DNA from: Streptomyces sp. NBC_01716
Lineage (GTDB): Bacteria; Actinomycetota; Actinomycetes; Streptomycetales; Streptomycetaceae
Reading direction: 5' to 3'
Assembly (NCBI RefSeq): GCF_036248275.1
Contig: NZ_CP109181.1
Coordinates: forward strand, 6,944,001-7,008,000
Length of the DNA stretch: 64,000 nucleotides
Each line of letters starts with the position of its first letter. Within the stretch, counting starts at the first letter, position 1. The notes below the pieces were generated by a model, which made no database searches, was not told the origin of the DNA, and saw only the letters and a list, made by a program, of their open reading frames with translations. Below, piece after piece: positions 21,237-29,669 of the stretch. Made by a program: the position numbers and the translations under genes.

Positions 21237-22820
21237 ATGTCCCCCAACTCTCCCGACGACCGTCCGGAGCGCGAATCACGTCGTAGGGACGGTGGTGGTG
21301 ACCGGAGCGGTTCCCGTGGCGGTCGTGACGACCGTGGTGGTGGCCGTCCCTCCGGCGGCGGTCGTCCCGCCGGCAAGGGCGGTGGTGTCGGTGACTACGT
21401 GACCAGGGGCGACAACCGTGGCGGTGGTCGACCGTCCAGCGGTGGTCGTCCCACCGGCAGTTCGGGCGGTGGGGCCCGTGGGCGTGATGAGCGTCCGTCC
21501 TTCCGTCGTGAAGACCGGCCGAGTGGTCCGCGTCGGGATCGCGACGACAACAACCGCGGCGGAAGGCCCAGCAGCGCTGGTCGTCCCACCGGGGCCGGCC
21601 GTTCCACCGGCGGTGGCCGTCCCACCGGAGGGGGTCGCCCTACCGGTGGCGGGCGTCCCACTGGTGGTGACCGTCCCACCAGTGGTGGATTCCGTGGGCG
21701 TGATGAGCGTCCCAGCCGTCCGCGTCGTGATGACGACCGTGGTGACCGTGGCGGTCGTCCGGCCGGTGGCGGGGGCCGCCCCGCCAGTGGTGGTGGATTC
21801 CGTGGGCGCGACGAGCGTCCCAGTGGCCCCCGTCGTGATGACCGGGGCGGGCGTGATGAGCGTCCCTCGTTCCGTCGTGAAGACCGGCCGAGTGGTCCGC
21901 GTCGGGATCGCGACGACAACAACCGCGGCGGAAGGCCCAGCAGCGGTGGGCGTCCCAGCGGTGGCGGCGGTTACGGCCGGCGTGACGACCGCGAGCGTGG
22001 CGGGTACCGCGGGCGGGACGAGCGGGACGATCGCGGGGGTTACGGGCGTCGTGACGACCGGGAGCGCGACCGGGACAGGGAGCCCATCAAGCGGCTGCCG
22101 ATCCCGGAGGACGTCACCGGCGAGGAGATCGACAAGGCTGTGCGGCAGGAGCTGATGAGCTTGCCCAAGACACTCGCCGAAGACGTCGCCAAGAACCTCG
22201 TCATGGTCGCCAACCTCATCGATGAGGACCCCGACCAGGCTTACGCCTACTCGCGCGTGGCGCTGCGGCTCGCCTCCAGGGTCGCCGCGGTACGGGAGGC
22301 CGCCGGCTTCGCCGCGTACGCGACGCAGAAGTACGGCGAGGCCCTGGCCGAGTTCCGGGCGGCGCGGCGGATGACGGGGAACGTCGACCTGTGGCCCGTG
22401 ATGGCGGACTGCGAGCGAGGTCTGGGCCGCCCCGAGCGGGCCCTGACCATGGCCGGTGAGCCCGAGGTGCTGAAGCTCGACAAGGCGGGGCAGGTCGAGA
22501 TGCGGCTGGTCGCCGCCGGCGCCCGCCGCGACATGGGCCAGATCGACGCCGCCATCGTGACGTTGCAGGGTCCCGAGCTGGGCTCGAACTCCGTACAGCC
22601 GTGGTCCGCGCGCCTGCGTTACGCGTACGCCGACGCGTTGCTGTCGGCCGGGCGCGAGGGCGAGGCGCGTGAGTGGTTCGCCAAGGCGCTTGAGGCCGAC
22701 AAGGACGGTGCCACCGACGCCTCGGACCGTCTGGCGGCTCTGGACGGCGTCCAGTTCGTCGATGTGGACGATGACGATGACGATGACATCGAGTCGGAGC
22801 CCGACAGCGACGAGTCCTGA
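21237..22820 (+). CDS. RGG/Gly-Arg-rich protein with C-terminal TPR-like domain
   Basis: 527-residue protein in two parts. Residues about 10-280 are a low-complexity, disordered Gly/Arg/Asp region built of repeats such as GRDERPSGPRRD and GGRPTGGGRPTGG, reminiscent of RNA-binding RGG regions. Residues about 285-510 are helical and TPR-like (ALRLASRVAAVREAAGFAAY, KYGEALAEFRAARRMTG), ending in a poly-Asp tail. ATG 21237 is chosen: AGGAG lies 8 bases upstream, while a GTG two codons earlier is too close. It is the first gene after the rRNA operon terminator. A role in RNA or ribosome biology is an inference from composition only; no function is known to me. Confidence 0.85.
   Translation: MSPNSPDDRPERESRRRDGGGDRSGSRGGRDDRGGGRPSGGGRPAGKGGGVGDYVTRGDNRGGGRPSSGGRPTGSSGGGARGRDERPSFRREDRPSGPRRDRDDNNRGGRPSSAGRPTGAGRSTGGGRPTGGGRPTGGGRPTGGDRPTSGGFRGRDERPSRPRRDDDRGDRGGRPAGGGGRPASGGGFRGRDERPSGPRRDDRGGRDERPSFRREDRPSGPRRDRDDNNRGGRPSSGGRPSGGGGYGRRDDRERGGYRGRDERDDRGGYGRRDDRERDRDREPIKRLPIPEDVTGEEIDKAVRQELMSLPKTLAEDVAKNLVMVANLIDEDPDQAYAYSRVALRLASRVAAVREAAGFAAYATQKYGEALAEFRAARRMTGNVDLWPVMADCERGLGRPERALTMAGEPEVLKLDKAGQVEMRLVAAGARRDMGQIDAAIVTLQGPELGSNSVQPWSARLRYAYADALLSAGREGEAREWFAKALEADKDGATDASDRLAALDGVQFVDVDDDDDDDIESEPDSDES
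21481..21944 (+). repeat. Near-identical duplicated segment in the RGG region
   Basis: About 94 bases at 21481-21574 recur almost unchanged at 21851-21944 (containing AAGACCGGCCGAGTGGTCCG and GACAACAACCGCGGCGG). Shorter GGCGGTGGCCGTCCCACC-type units lie between them. This suggests recent in-frame duplication within the disordered region. Confidence 0.85.
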
Positions 22821-22844
22821 TCCGACGATCACCGCACCATGAAC

Positions 22845-22879
22845 AGAGGGCGGCATTCCCACCGGGATTGCCGCCCTCT
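22845..22879. terminator. Bidirectional terminator
   Basis: AGAGGGCGGCA pairs with TGCCGCCCTCT around an inner TCCC/GGGA pairing, followed by a T/C-rich tract on the plus strand. It separates the RGG/TPR gene from the convergent DUF1015 gene. Confidence 0.88.
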
Positions 22880-22910
22880 CTCTTTGTCCTCTTTCTCTTT
22901 TTCCTCTTTG

Positions 22911-24248
22911 TCAGCCGTCCGCGAGGCTCCTCAGCACCAGGCCCGTCGCCGGCTTCGGGCCGAACGAGGTCGACTTGCGCGGCATCGTGACCGCCTGGCG
23001 GGCCAGCTCCCGTACGACCTCTTCGCGCACCGGGTGCAGCAGGACGGCCGTACTGCCGTGGCGTTCCGCCTGGTCGACGACGGCTTGTGTGTCGTGGATG
23101 TACGAGATGTGATCGGGCGCGTCCGGGATCTTCCAGATGTGGTCGAGCAGCGTGAAGTGCAGCACGGTCGCGTCCAGGGCCCGCCACTCCGCCGGCCGGC
23201 CGGCCGGCACCGTATGGGCGAGGAGCGCCGCGTCGGGGCGGTCGACCAGGTGGAAGCGGCCGTCGCCCGCCAGCAGAAAGGCGTTCCCGGGCCCGCCTCC
23301 TGCCCCGTCCCCGGCCGCCGTGCCGCCGGTGACCGCTTCGGCCAGGGCCTCCAGGGCTTCCGGCAGCTTCCCGTCGAGCGTGCGGACCCGGAAGGCGCCC
23401 GGCGCACCCGGCACGTTCCGCAGCGCCGCCAGCGCGTCCGCGACCGGCAGCCGGTGCAGCAGCCGGTGGATCGCGCGGACCTGGAGGGGATACCGCGCGG
23501 TGTCGACCAGCAGGACCAGGCCGTACGCCCAGGGGCCCGCGGCGGACGGCGGGTGTTCCTCGCGCAGCCGCAGATAGGTCGCCCACCGGTGGTGGCCGTC
23601 GGCGATGAGCGCCTGACGGTCCGCCAGATCCTTGTTGATCTCGGCCAGTTCGGCGGGATCGGTGACCGACCAGAGGCGGTGGCTGAAGCCGTCCTCCGTG
23701 GTGGTGGACAGCAGCGGCCTCCGTCGCACGGCCCGTTCGATGGCGGCGGTCGTGCCGGTCGCGCTGCCCTCACCGCGGTACGTGAGGAGCAGCGGCTCCA
23801 GATTGGTGGCGGTCTCCCGCATCAGGGCCGCCCGGTCCTCGACGATGTCCGGCATGACGTCCTCGTGCGGCAGCACGACACCCTCGTCGGGCGTGGACAG
23901 GGCCAGGGCCCCGATGACGCCGCGCTGGAGCAGATCGCCGTCGCGCTGCTCGTACACGTACAGCGCCGGTTCCGCGTCCGGGGCGAGGACGCCTTCCGCG
24001 AGCCAGCGCCGGAGCGTCTCGGCCGCCTGGCGGTGCCGGTCGGCGGCGGTCGCTGCCTGGGGCAGGATCAGCCGGACGATGTTGTGCGGGTCGGCCGACT
24101 CCAGGTGGTGCAGTCCGTCGGGCCGTACGACGACGTCGTACGGCGGCGAGGTCACCGCGGCGAGGCTGCCCACCCGTTCGGGGACGTAGCGCAGTCCGCG
24201 GAACGGGATCAGACGGAGACCTTTCCCTGCCGACCCTGTGGTGTTCAT
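22911..24248 (-). CDS. DUF1015 family protein
   Basis: Cytoplasmic protein of about 445 residues of the DUF1015 (SerC-associated) family, function unproven; some relatives are proposed kinase-like enzymes. Family motifs are present: PFRGLRYVPE, VTSPPYDVV near the N-terminus, and IADGHHRWATY in the middle. Start is ambiguous: ATG 24248 begins the conserved part, ATG 24275 would add nine residues, and neither has a strong ribosome site. It is divergent from the HAD phosphatase gene at 24333. Confidence 0.88.
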   Translation of the reverse strand: MNTTGSAGKGLRLIPFRGLRYVPERVGSLAAVTSPPYDVVVRPDGLHHLESADPHNIVRLILPQAATAADRHRQAAETLRRWLAEGVLAPDAEPALYVYEQRDGDLLQRGVIGALALSTPDEGVVLPHEDVMPDIVEDRAALMRETATNLEPLLLTYRGEGSATGTTAAIERAVRRRPLLSTTTEDGFSHRLWSVTDPAELAEINKDLADRQALIADGHHRWATYLRLREEHPPSAAGPWAYGLVLLVDTARYPLQVRAIHRLLHRLPVADALAALRNVPGAPGAFRVRTLDGKLPEALEALAEAVTGGTAAGDGAGGGPGNAFLLAGDGRFHLVDRPDAALLAHTVPAGRPAEWRALDATVLHFTLLDHIWKIPDAPDHISYIHDTQAVVDQAERHGSTAVLLHPVREEVVRELARQAVTMPRKSTSFGPKPATGLVLRSLADG

Positions 24249-24332
24249 CAGGGCATCGTATGCGGGCTCGGGCATGAGCGATGATCGGGGGACGACGTCC
24301 GGTCATGGGGCGGAAGAGGAAACGGGAGACTG

Positions 24333-25361
24333 ATGAGTCAGCCGAGCAGGACCAGGCCCGACGGCAGCGCGACGGCGCTCCACGAGGCGTACGACACGGC
24401 TCTGCTGGACCTCGACGGGGTTGTGTACGCGGGCGGCGAGGCCATCGACCATGCCGTCGACTCGCTGGTCACGGCCCGGGACGGCGGCATGCGTCTCGCG
24501 TACGTCACCAACAACGCGCTGCGGACCCCGGACGCCGTCGCCGCGCATCTGACGGAGCTGGGGGTGCCCGCCGAGCCCGCCGAGGTGATCACGTCGGCGC
24601 AGGCGGTGGCGCGGCTGATCTCCGAGCAGGTGCCGGCCGGTGCGCGGGTGCTGGTCATCGGTGGCGAGGGTCTGCGGGTCGCCCTGCGGGAGCGGGGACT
24701 TGAGCCGGTGGAGTCGGCCGACGACGATCCGGCGGCCGTGGCGCAGGGGTACGGCGGGCCGGAGCTGGCGTGGGGGCGGTTCGCCGAGGCCGGGTACGCG
24801 ATCGCGCGTGGGGTGCCGTGGTTCGCGTCCAACACCGACCTGACCATTCCGAGCGCGCGGGGGATCGCCCCGGGCAACGGGGCGGCCGTCGAGGTGGTAC
24901 GGATCGCCACGGGCGCCGAGCCGCAGGTCGCGGGCAAGCCGCTGCCGCCGATGCACCGGGAGACGGTGCTGCGTACGGGGGCCAAGCGGCCGATCGTGGT
25001 GGGGGACCGGCTGGACACCGACATCGAGGGCGCGTTCAACGGTGATGTGGACTCGCTGCTCGTGCTGACCGGGGTGACGGACGGGGCGCAGCTGCTGGCC
25101 GCCGAGCCGAGGCACCGGCCGACGTATGTGGACGCGGATCTGCGCGGGTTGCTGACCGGGCAGCCCGAAGTGGCGGTCCGGGACGGCGAGTTCGTCTGCG
25201 GCGGGTGGACCGCCGCCGTACGGGACGAGGCGCTGGTGCTCGACGGCGACGGCGTGGCCATGGACGGGCTGCGGGCGCTGTGCGCCGCGGCCTGGGCACA
25301 CGCCGGGGACGGTTCGTGCGCCCTGGACGGGGGCAAGGCGCTGGCGAAGCTCGGGCTGTAG
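24333..25361 (+). CDS. HAD-superfamily hydrolase, NagD-like sugar phosphatase
   Basis: Phosphatase of 342 residues in the HAD class IIA (NagD/PGP) group. Motif I with the nucleophile is LLDLDGVVYAGG, motif II is YVTNNA, the substrate cap lies in the middle (WGRFAEAGYAIARG), and the C-terminal motif is VGDRLDTDIEGAFNG. A likely substrate is a sugar phosphate or phosphoglycolate, but this cannot be specified. Residues about 285-342 form an extra C-terminal tail. Confidence 0.92.
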   Translation: MSQPSRTRPDGSATALHEAYDTALLDLDGVVYAGGEAIDHAVDSLVTARDGGMRLAYVTNNALRTPDAVAAHLTELGVPAEPAEVITSAQAVARLISEQVPAGARVLVIGGEGLRVALRERGLEPVESADDDPAAVAQGYGGPELAWGRFAEAGYAIARGVPWFASNTDLTIPSARGIAPGNGAAVEVVRIATGAEPQVAGKPLPPMHRETVLRTGAKRPIVVGDRLDTDIEGAFNGDVDSLLVLTGVTDGAQLLAAEPRHRPTYVDADLRGLLTGQPEVAVRDGEFVCGGWTAAVRDEALVLDGDGVAMDGLRALCAAAWAHAGDGSCALDGGKALAKLGL

Positions 25362-25396
25362 CCGGGCCCGGCTTCGTGACGCGGGGTGCCCCGGGC

Positions 25397-26230
25397 CTAC
25401 GCGTCCTCGCCCGAGCGCAGCAGTTCGTCCTCGGAGGTGCCGCGCCGCCAGTAGCCCGTGAACCTCACCGCCGCGCGGTCGAAGCCGAGTTCGCCGACGA
25501 GGTGTCGGCGTACGGCCTTGACGGTCGCCGACTCGCCCGCGAGCCACGCGTACGGCGTGCCGTCCGGCAGGTCGGCCGCGCGGATCGCCTCCTCGGTGGC
25601 GGGCGCGGACTCGTCCTGTACGAGCCAGGTGAGGTGCGCGTCGGCCTTGGTGGAGAGCTCCCACCGGTCGGAGGCGTGCTGGAGCGCGATCCACACATGC
25701 GCGGGGGTGCCCGGCGGCAGGGACTCCAGGATGCCGGCGACCGCGGGGAGCGCGGACTCGTCGCCGGTCAGCAGGATCCAGTCGGTGCCGTCCGGCGGGC
25801 GGAAGTCGTACGCCACGTTCTCCTCGTGGATCGGGGCGAGCACCCCGACCCGGTCGCCGGACCCGGCGTTCAGCGCCCAGCGGGTGGCCGGGCCCTCGTC
25901 GGAGCCCGGCGCCACCTCGTGCACGGCGAAGTCGATGTCCAACTCCTGGGGCTCGCGCCGCAGATCGCGCACCGTGTACGTCCGCATGACGCCGCGTACG
26001 TCAGGGTCGAGGGCGCGCCACGCGGCCCACCAGTGCCCGTCGTCCGGGCCCGGCATGACGGGGGCGTTCTGCCCCGGCCGCGGCAGGAAGAGCTTCACGC
26101 GCTGGTCCCGGCCGCCCGACGCCAGGCGCGCCACGTCGTCGCCGCCGAAGGTGACGCGGACGAAGGAGGGGGAGGGGCGCGTCGTACGCAGCGCGGTCAG
26201 GCTGAAGAACTGGAACGGTTCCTCGGTCAT
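25397..26230 (-). CDS. Siderophore-interacting protein (FAD-dependent ferric reductase)
   Basis: ViuB/SIP-type flavoprotein of 277 residues that reduces ferric siderophores inside the cell to release iron. The FAD-binding motif is visible (RTYTVRDLR), as is the NAD(P)H-binding part (WILLTGDESALPA) and the C-terminal GYWRRG signature. Start is the ATG at 26230 following GAGG; a longer open frame runs upstream but antisense-like. It overlaps the end of the binding-protein remnant by 4 bases (ATGA), so both form one operon downstream of the iron box at 26513. Confidence 0.94.
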   Translation of the reverse strand: MTEEPFQFFSLTALRTTRPSPSFVRVTFGGDDVARLASGGRDQRVKLFLPRPGQNAPVMPGPDDGHWWAAWRALDPDVRGVMRTYTVRDLRREPQELDIDFAVHEVAPGSDEGPATRWALNAGSGDRVGVLAPIHEENVAYDFRPPDGTDWILLTGDESALPAVAGILESLPPGTPAHVWIALQHASDRWELSTKADAHLTWLVQDESAPATEEAIRAADLPDGTPYAWLAGESATVKAVRRHLVGELGFDRAAVRFTGYWRRGTSEDELLRSGEDA

Positions 26231-26472
26231 CGGGCCAGCCTCTTCGACTTGGTGATGGCAGCGGCGACTTGTTCGACCACGGGTGCGTAACCGGCGTAGC
26301 TGTAGCGCTCCTCCATGGACCACGGGGTGATCTGGTCTGCCTTGACGGCGGGCAGCCGGCTCCAGGGGCGCCGCTTGGCGAGTCCGGAGACGGGGAGGAG
26401 CGCGCCGATTCCGAGCGCGCCGACTCCGGTGAGCAGCGAACGGCGGGTGAGAACCGGAAGGGGGCTGTTCAT
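26227..26472 (-). pseudogene. Remnant of iron-siderophore binding protein (N- and C-termini fused)
   Basis: 81-residue in-frame remnant of an ABC substrate-binding lipoprotein or Tat-exported binding protein. It has an N-terminal twin-arginine signal (TRRSLLTGVGALGIGALLPV) that passes directly into a segment typical of the C-terminus of FecB/FepB-type proteins (WSRLPAVKADQITPWSMEER, then YAPVVEQVAAAI). Family members are about 320-350 residues, so about 250 residues are missing. The ribosome site (GAGGA) and stop codon are intact and it is still coupled to the SIP gene. Binding function must be lost; a complete gene may exist elsewhere. Confidence 0.8.
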
Positions 26473-26512
26473 CGCGGTGTTTCCTCGTTGCTTCCCTCTT
26501 GAGGATCAAGCG

Positions 26513-26531
26513 TGAGGGTAGGCTAACCTAA
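26513..26531. promoter_or_regulatory. Iron box (DmdR1/IdeR-type operator)
   Basis: TGAGGGTAGGCTAACCTAA matches 17 of 19 positions of the actinobacterial iron box TTAGGTTAGGCTAACCTAA. It sits in the 64-base gap between the divergent siderophore operons, so one site could repress both when iron is plentiful. Confidence 0.85.
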
Positions 26532-26536
26532 CCCTC

Positions 26537-27595
26537 GTGTTGGTCGACAGTCCCCCCGAATCCGAACTGAGCGCGGAGCCCGTACCGCTCACCGTGACCC
26601 GTAAGCGCCGTACGCTGCGCGCCGCCGGGCTGCTGGTGTCCGTCGGAGTCCTGCTGCTCGTCTGTGCCGCCGGTATCGCCGTCGGCGCCAAGTCGATCCC
26701 GCTCGGCGATGTATGGCATGGTCTGTTCCACGACTCCGGCACCGGCAACGACGTGATCGTCGTCGATGTCCGGCTGCCCCGCACGCTGCTCGGGTTGCTG
26801 GTCGGCGCCGCGCTCGGGCTCGCCGGCGCGGTGATGCAGGCGCTCACCCGAAACCCCCTCGCCGAACCGGGACTGCTGGGAGTGAACGCCGGAGCCGCCG
26901 CCGCGGTGGTCTCGGCCATCAGCTTCTTCGGCGTCACCTCCATCGGCGGGTACGTGTGGTTCGCGTTCGCGGGCGCCGCGATCGTCTCCGTGGTCGTGTA
27001 CGCGCTCGGCGGCAGCCGCAGCGCCACCCCCGTACGGCTCGCCCTCGCCGGCACCGCCGCCACGGCGGCGCTCTACGGCTACGTCAACGCCGTGCAGCTG
27101 CTGGACTCGGCGGCCCTCGACCGGCTGCGCTTCTGGACCGTGGGGTCCCTGGCATCGGCCGACATGTCGACAGTCGGCAAGGTATGGCCCTTCATCGCCG
27201 TCGGCATCCTGCTCGCGCTGCTGATCGCCCGGCCGCTGAACGCCCTGGAGATGGGCGACGACACGGCGAGGTCGCTGGGCGCCCATCTGACCCGTACCCG
27301 CGTCCTCGCCATGGTCTGCGTCACGCTGCTGTGCGGCGCGGCGACCGCGGCCTGCGGACCGATCGTGTTCGTCGGGCTGATGGTGCCGCATCTCGTACGG
27401 GCCATCACCGGGCCGGACCTGCGGTGGATCCTGCCGTACGCCGCCGTGCTGTCGCCCGTGCTGCTGCTGGGCGCCGATGTGATCGGGCGGGTCGTCGCGC
27501 GGCCGGCCGAGGTACAGGTCGGCATCGTCACCGCGATCGTCGGCGGACCCGTCTTCATCCAGCTCGTACGGCGCAAGAGGATGGCCCAGCTGTGA
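26537..27595 (+). CDS. Iron-siderophore ABC transporter permease 1 (FecCD family)
   Basis: Membrane permease of 352 residues with about nine to ten transmembrane helices. FecCD motifs: RLPRTLLGLLVGAALGLAGA, MQALTRNPLAEPGLLGVNAG and CGPIVFVGLMVPHLVRAITG. It starts at a GTG only 5 bases after the iron box, so the transcript may be leaderless or start very close. It overlaps permease 2 by 4 bases (GTGA). Together with permease 2 and the ATPase it forms the importer for a ferric siderophore. Confidence 0.94.
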   Translation: MLVDSPPESELSAEPVPLTVTRKRRTLRAAGLLVSVGVLLLVCAAGIAVGAKSIPLGDVWHGLFHDSGTGNDVIVVDVRLPRTLLGLLVGAALGLAGAVMQALTRNPLAEPGLLGVNAGAAAAVVSAISFFGVTSIGGYVWFAFAGAAIVSVVVYALGGSRSATPVRLALAGTAATAALYGYVNAVQLLDSAALDRLRFWTVGSLASADMSTVGKVWPFIAVGILLALLIARPLNALEMGDDTARSLGAHLTRTRVLAMVCVTLLCGAATAACGPIVFVGLMVPHLVRAITGPDLRWILPYAAVLSPVLLLGADVIGRVVARPAEVQVGIVTAIVGGPVFIQLVRRKRMAQL

Positions 27596-28680
27596 ACGTC
27601 CGGAACGGCGTACGGACCAGTCCCGTACGGATGCGCCCCGCCCGGGGCGCCACGCGCGCGATCCGCACGACCGGCGGTCTCTCCCTGCGGCTCGACGTCC
27701 GCTCCGGCCTCGTCGTCCTGCTGCTCGTCGCCGCCGTCTGCGCGATGTCCGTGATCCTCATCGGACAGGGCGACTTCACGATGTCGCCCGGTGACGTCGT
27801 CGCGACCCTGCTCGGAAACGGCACGGCGGCACAGGAGTTCATCGTCAAGGACCTGCGCCTGCCGAGGATCCTGGTCGGCCTGCTCGTGGGTGCGGCGCTC
27901 GGCGTCGGCGGCGCGGTGTTCCAGTCCATCTCCCGTAATCCGCTGGGCAGTCCGGACGTGATCGGCTTCGGACAGGGCGCGACCGTCGGCGCGCTGAGTG
28001 TGATCGTCCTCCTCCACGGCGGCTCGGCCGCCGTCGCTGGCGGCGCCGTCGTCGGCGGTCTGCTGACAGGCGCGGGAATCTATCTGCTCGCCTGGAAGCG
28101 CGGCGTGCACGGCTACCGGCTGGTCCTCATCGGTATCGGTGTCGCCGCCATGCTCACGGCGGTCAACCACTACCTGATCACCAAGGCCAGCCTCGTCGAC
28201 GCGACGCGCGCCGTGCTGTGGATGACGGGATCGCTCGACGGCCGGGACTGGGCACAGGTCTGGCCGCTGCTCGCCGTCTGCGCCGTACTCATCCCTCTGG
28301 CGCTGGTGTACGGACGGCCGTTGCGCATGCTGGAGATGGGTGACGACGCCGCGTACGCGCTCGGTGTACGGGTGGAGCGCACCCGGATCGTGCTGATGGC
28401 CGCGGCCGTACTGCTCGTCTCCGTGGCGACCGCAGCGGCCGGCCCCATCACCTTCGTCGCACTCAGCGCGCCGCAGCTCGCGCGCCGGCTGACCCGTGCG
28501 CCAGGCCCCAACCTCGGCCCGGCCGCGGCGATGGGAGCTCTGCTGCTGCTGGTCGCCGACTGGACGGCGACGTCGGCGTTCGGCGACCGTCAGCTGCCGG
28601 CGGGTGTGGTGACCGGTGTGCTCGGCGGCTGCTATCTGCTCTGGCTGCTGGTCACCGAGCGCAGAGCGGGCCGTATATGA
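27592..28680 (+). CDS. Iron-siderophore ABC transporter permease 2 (FecCD family)
   Basis: Second permease of the importer, 362 residues, with the same motifs (RLPRILVGLLVGAALGVGGA, FQSISRNPLGSPDVIGF, GPITFVALSAPQLARRL). The start is a GTG whose last bases form the TGA of permease 1, indicating translational coupling. It has a longer basic N-terminal tail (about 35 residues) than permease 1. An open frame upstream in the same phase is a shadow of permease 1. Confidence 0.93.
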   Translation: MNVRNGVRTSPVRMRPARGATRAIRTTGGLSLRLDVRSGLVVLLLVAAVCAMSVILIGQGDFTMSPGDVVATLLGNGTAAQEFIVKDLRLPRILVGLLVGAALGVGGAVFQSISRNPLGSPDVIGFGQGATVGALSVIVLLHGGSAAVAGGAVVGGLLTGAGIYLLAWKRGVHGYRLVLIGIGVAAMLTAVNHYLITKASLVDATRAVLWMTGSLDGRDWAQVWPLLAVCAVLIPLALVYGRPLRMLEMGDDAAYALGVRVERTRIVLMAAAVLLVSVATAAAGPITFVALSAPQLARRLTRAPGPNLGPAAAMGALLLLVADWTATSAFGDRQLPAGVVTGVLGGCYLLWLLVTERRAGRI

Positions 28681-28701
28681 GCGCCGACGTCCCGGCCCGT
28701 G

Positions 28702-28770
28702 GCCCCGCCCCCGCCCCCGCCCCCGCTCCCGCTCCCGCTCCCGTTCGCGTCCCCGTTCCCGTTCCCGTCC
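28702..28770 (+). repeat. Hexanucleotide (CCCCCG/CTCCCG/GTTCCC) repeat
   Basis: About 11 consecutive six-base units between permease 2 and the ATPase gene. If the upstream ATG at 28677 were used, the repeat would encode an Ala-Pro/Val-Pro tail of the ATPase. Such repeats can change length by slippage. Confidence 0.8.
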
Positions 28771-28811
28771 CGAGCGTCTCTCCGAGTCTTCCCACCCCCA
28801 GGAGTACGACC

Positions 28812-29627
28812 ATGCAGCGCCTCACGGCGGAAACGGTGACCCTCGGCTACGACCAGCGGGTCATCGCCCGCGATCTGTCGGTCGAGATCCCCGACAACTC
28901 GTTCACCGTGATCGTCGGCCCCAACGCCTGCGGCAAGTCGACCCTGTTGCGGGCCCTGTCCCGGATGCTCAAGCCGTCCGAGGGCCGTGTCCTGCTCGAC
29001 GGCGCCGCGATCCACTCCATGCCCGCCAAGAAGGTCGCGCGGACGCTGGGGCTGCTGCCGCAGTCGTCCACCGCGCCGGACGGCATCACGGTCGCCGACC
29101 TGGTCGCCCGGGGCCGCTATCCGCACCAGGCGCTCCTGCGCCAGTGGTCCAGGCAGGACGAACGAATAGTCGAGGAGTCGATGGCGTCGACCGGCATCGG
29201 CGAACTGGCGGATCGCTATGTCGACGAATTGTCCGGCGGCCAGCGGCAGCGGGTCTGGATCGCCATGGCGCTCGCCCAGCAGACCCCGCTCCTGCTCCTG
29301 GACGAGCCCACGACATTCCTGGACATCCAGTACCAGATCGATGTCCTCGACCTCTGTGCCGATCTGCACGAGACCCAGGGCCGTACGCTCGTCGCCGTCC
29401 TGCACGACCTCAACCACGCCGCCCGCTACGCCACGCACCTCATCGCGATGCGCGAGGGCGAGATCTACGCCGAGGGGCCGCCGGCCGAGGTCGTGACCGC
29501 GGAGCTGGTCGAGCGGGTCTTCGGGCTCCGCTGCCAGGTCATCGACGACCCGGAGACGGGCACCCCGCTGGTCGTCCCCGCCGCGCGCAGGGCGCGGCAC
29601 ACCGTGCCGGTGGGACTGTCCAAGTGA
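28812..29627 (+). CDS. Iron-siderophore ABC transporter ATP-binding protein (FecE/FepC family)
   Basis: ATPase of 271 residues that powers the siderophore importer. Walker A GPNACGKST, Q-loop LLPQSS, signature LSGGQRQR, Walker B LLLLDEPTTFLD and the switch His in VLHDLNHA are all present. ATG 28812 is chosen because AGGAG lies 7 bases upstream and the ABC fold starts directly. An in-frame ATG at 28677 overlaps the permease 2 stop (ATGA) and would add a 45-residue Ala-Pro/Val-Pro repeat tail, so a longer coupled form is possible. Confidence 0.93.
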   Translation: MQRLTAETVTLGYDQRVIARDLSVEIPDNSFTVIVGPNACGKSTLLRALSRMLKPSEGRVLLDGAAIHSMPAKKVARTLGLLPQSSTAPDGITVADLVARGRYPHQALLRQWSRQDERIVEESMASTGIGELADRYVDELSGGQRQRVWIAMALAQQTPLLLLDEPTTFLDIQYQIDVLDLCADLHETQGRTLVAVLHDLNHAARYATHLIAMREGEIYAEGPPAEVVTAELVERVFGLRCQVIDDPETGTPLVVPAARRARHTVPVGLSK

Positions 29628-29636
29628 GCTGTACGC

Positions 29637-29662
29637 GCCGCCCGCCGCGCGCACCGGGCGGC
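29637..29662. terminator. Hairpin terminator after the siderophore operon
   Basis: GCCGCCCG pairs with CGGGCGGC with a 10-base loop, between the convergent ATPase and SCP2-like genes. Confidence 0.65.
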
Positions 29663-29669
29663 GGCTGGT

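Noticed and set aside
26713..28680. A 655-codon plus-strand frame covering permease 1 and permease 2.
   Set aside because: Its first half is the shifted frame of permease 1 and translates to Arg-rich sequence; only the part from 27592 is a real gene.
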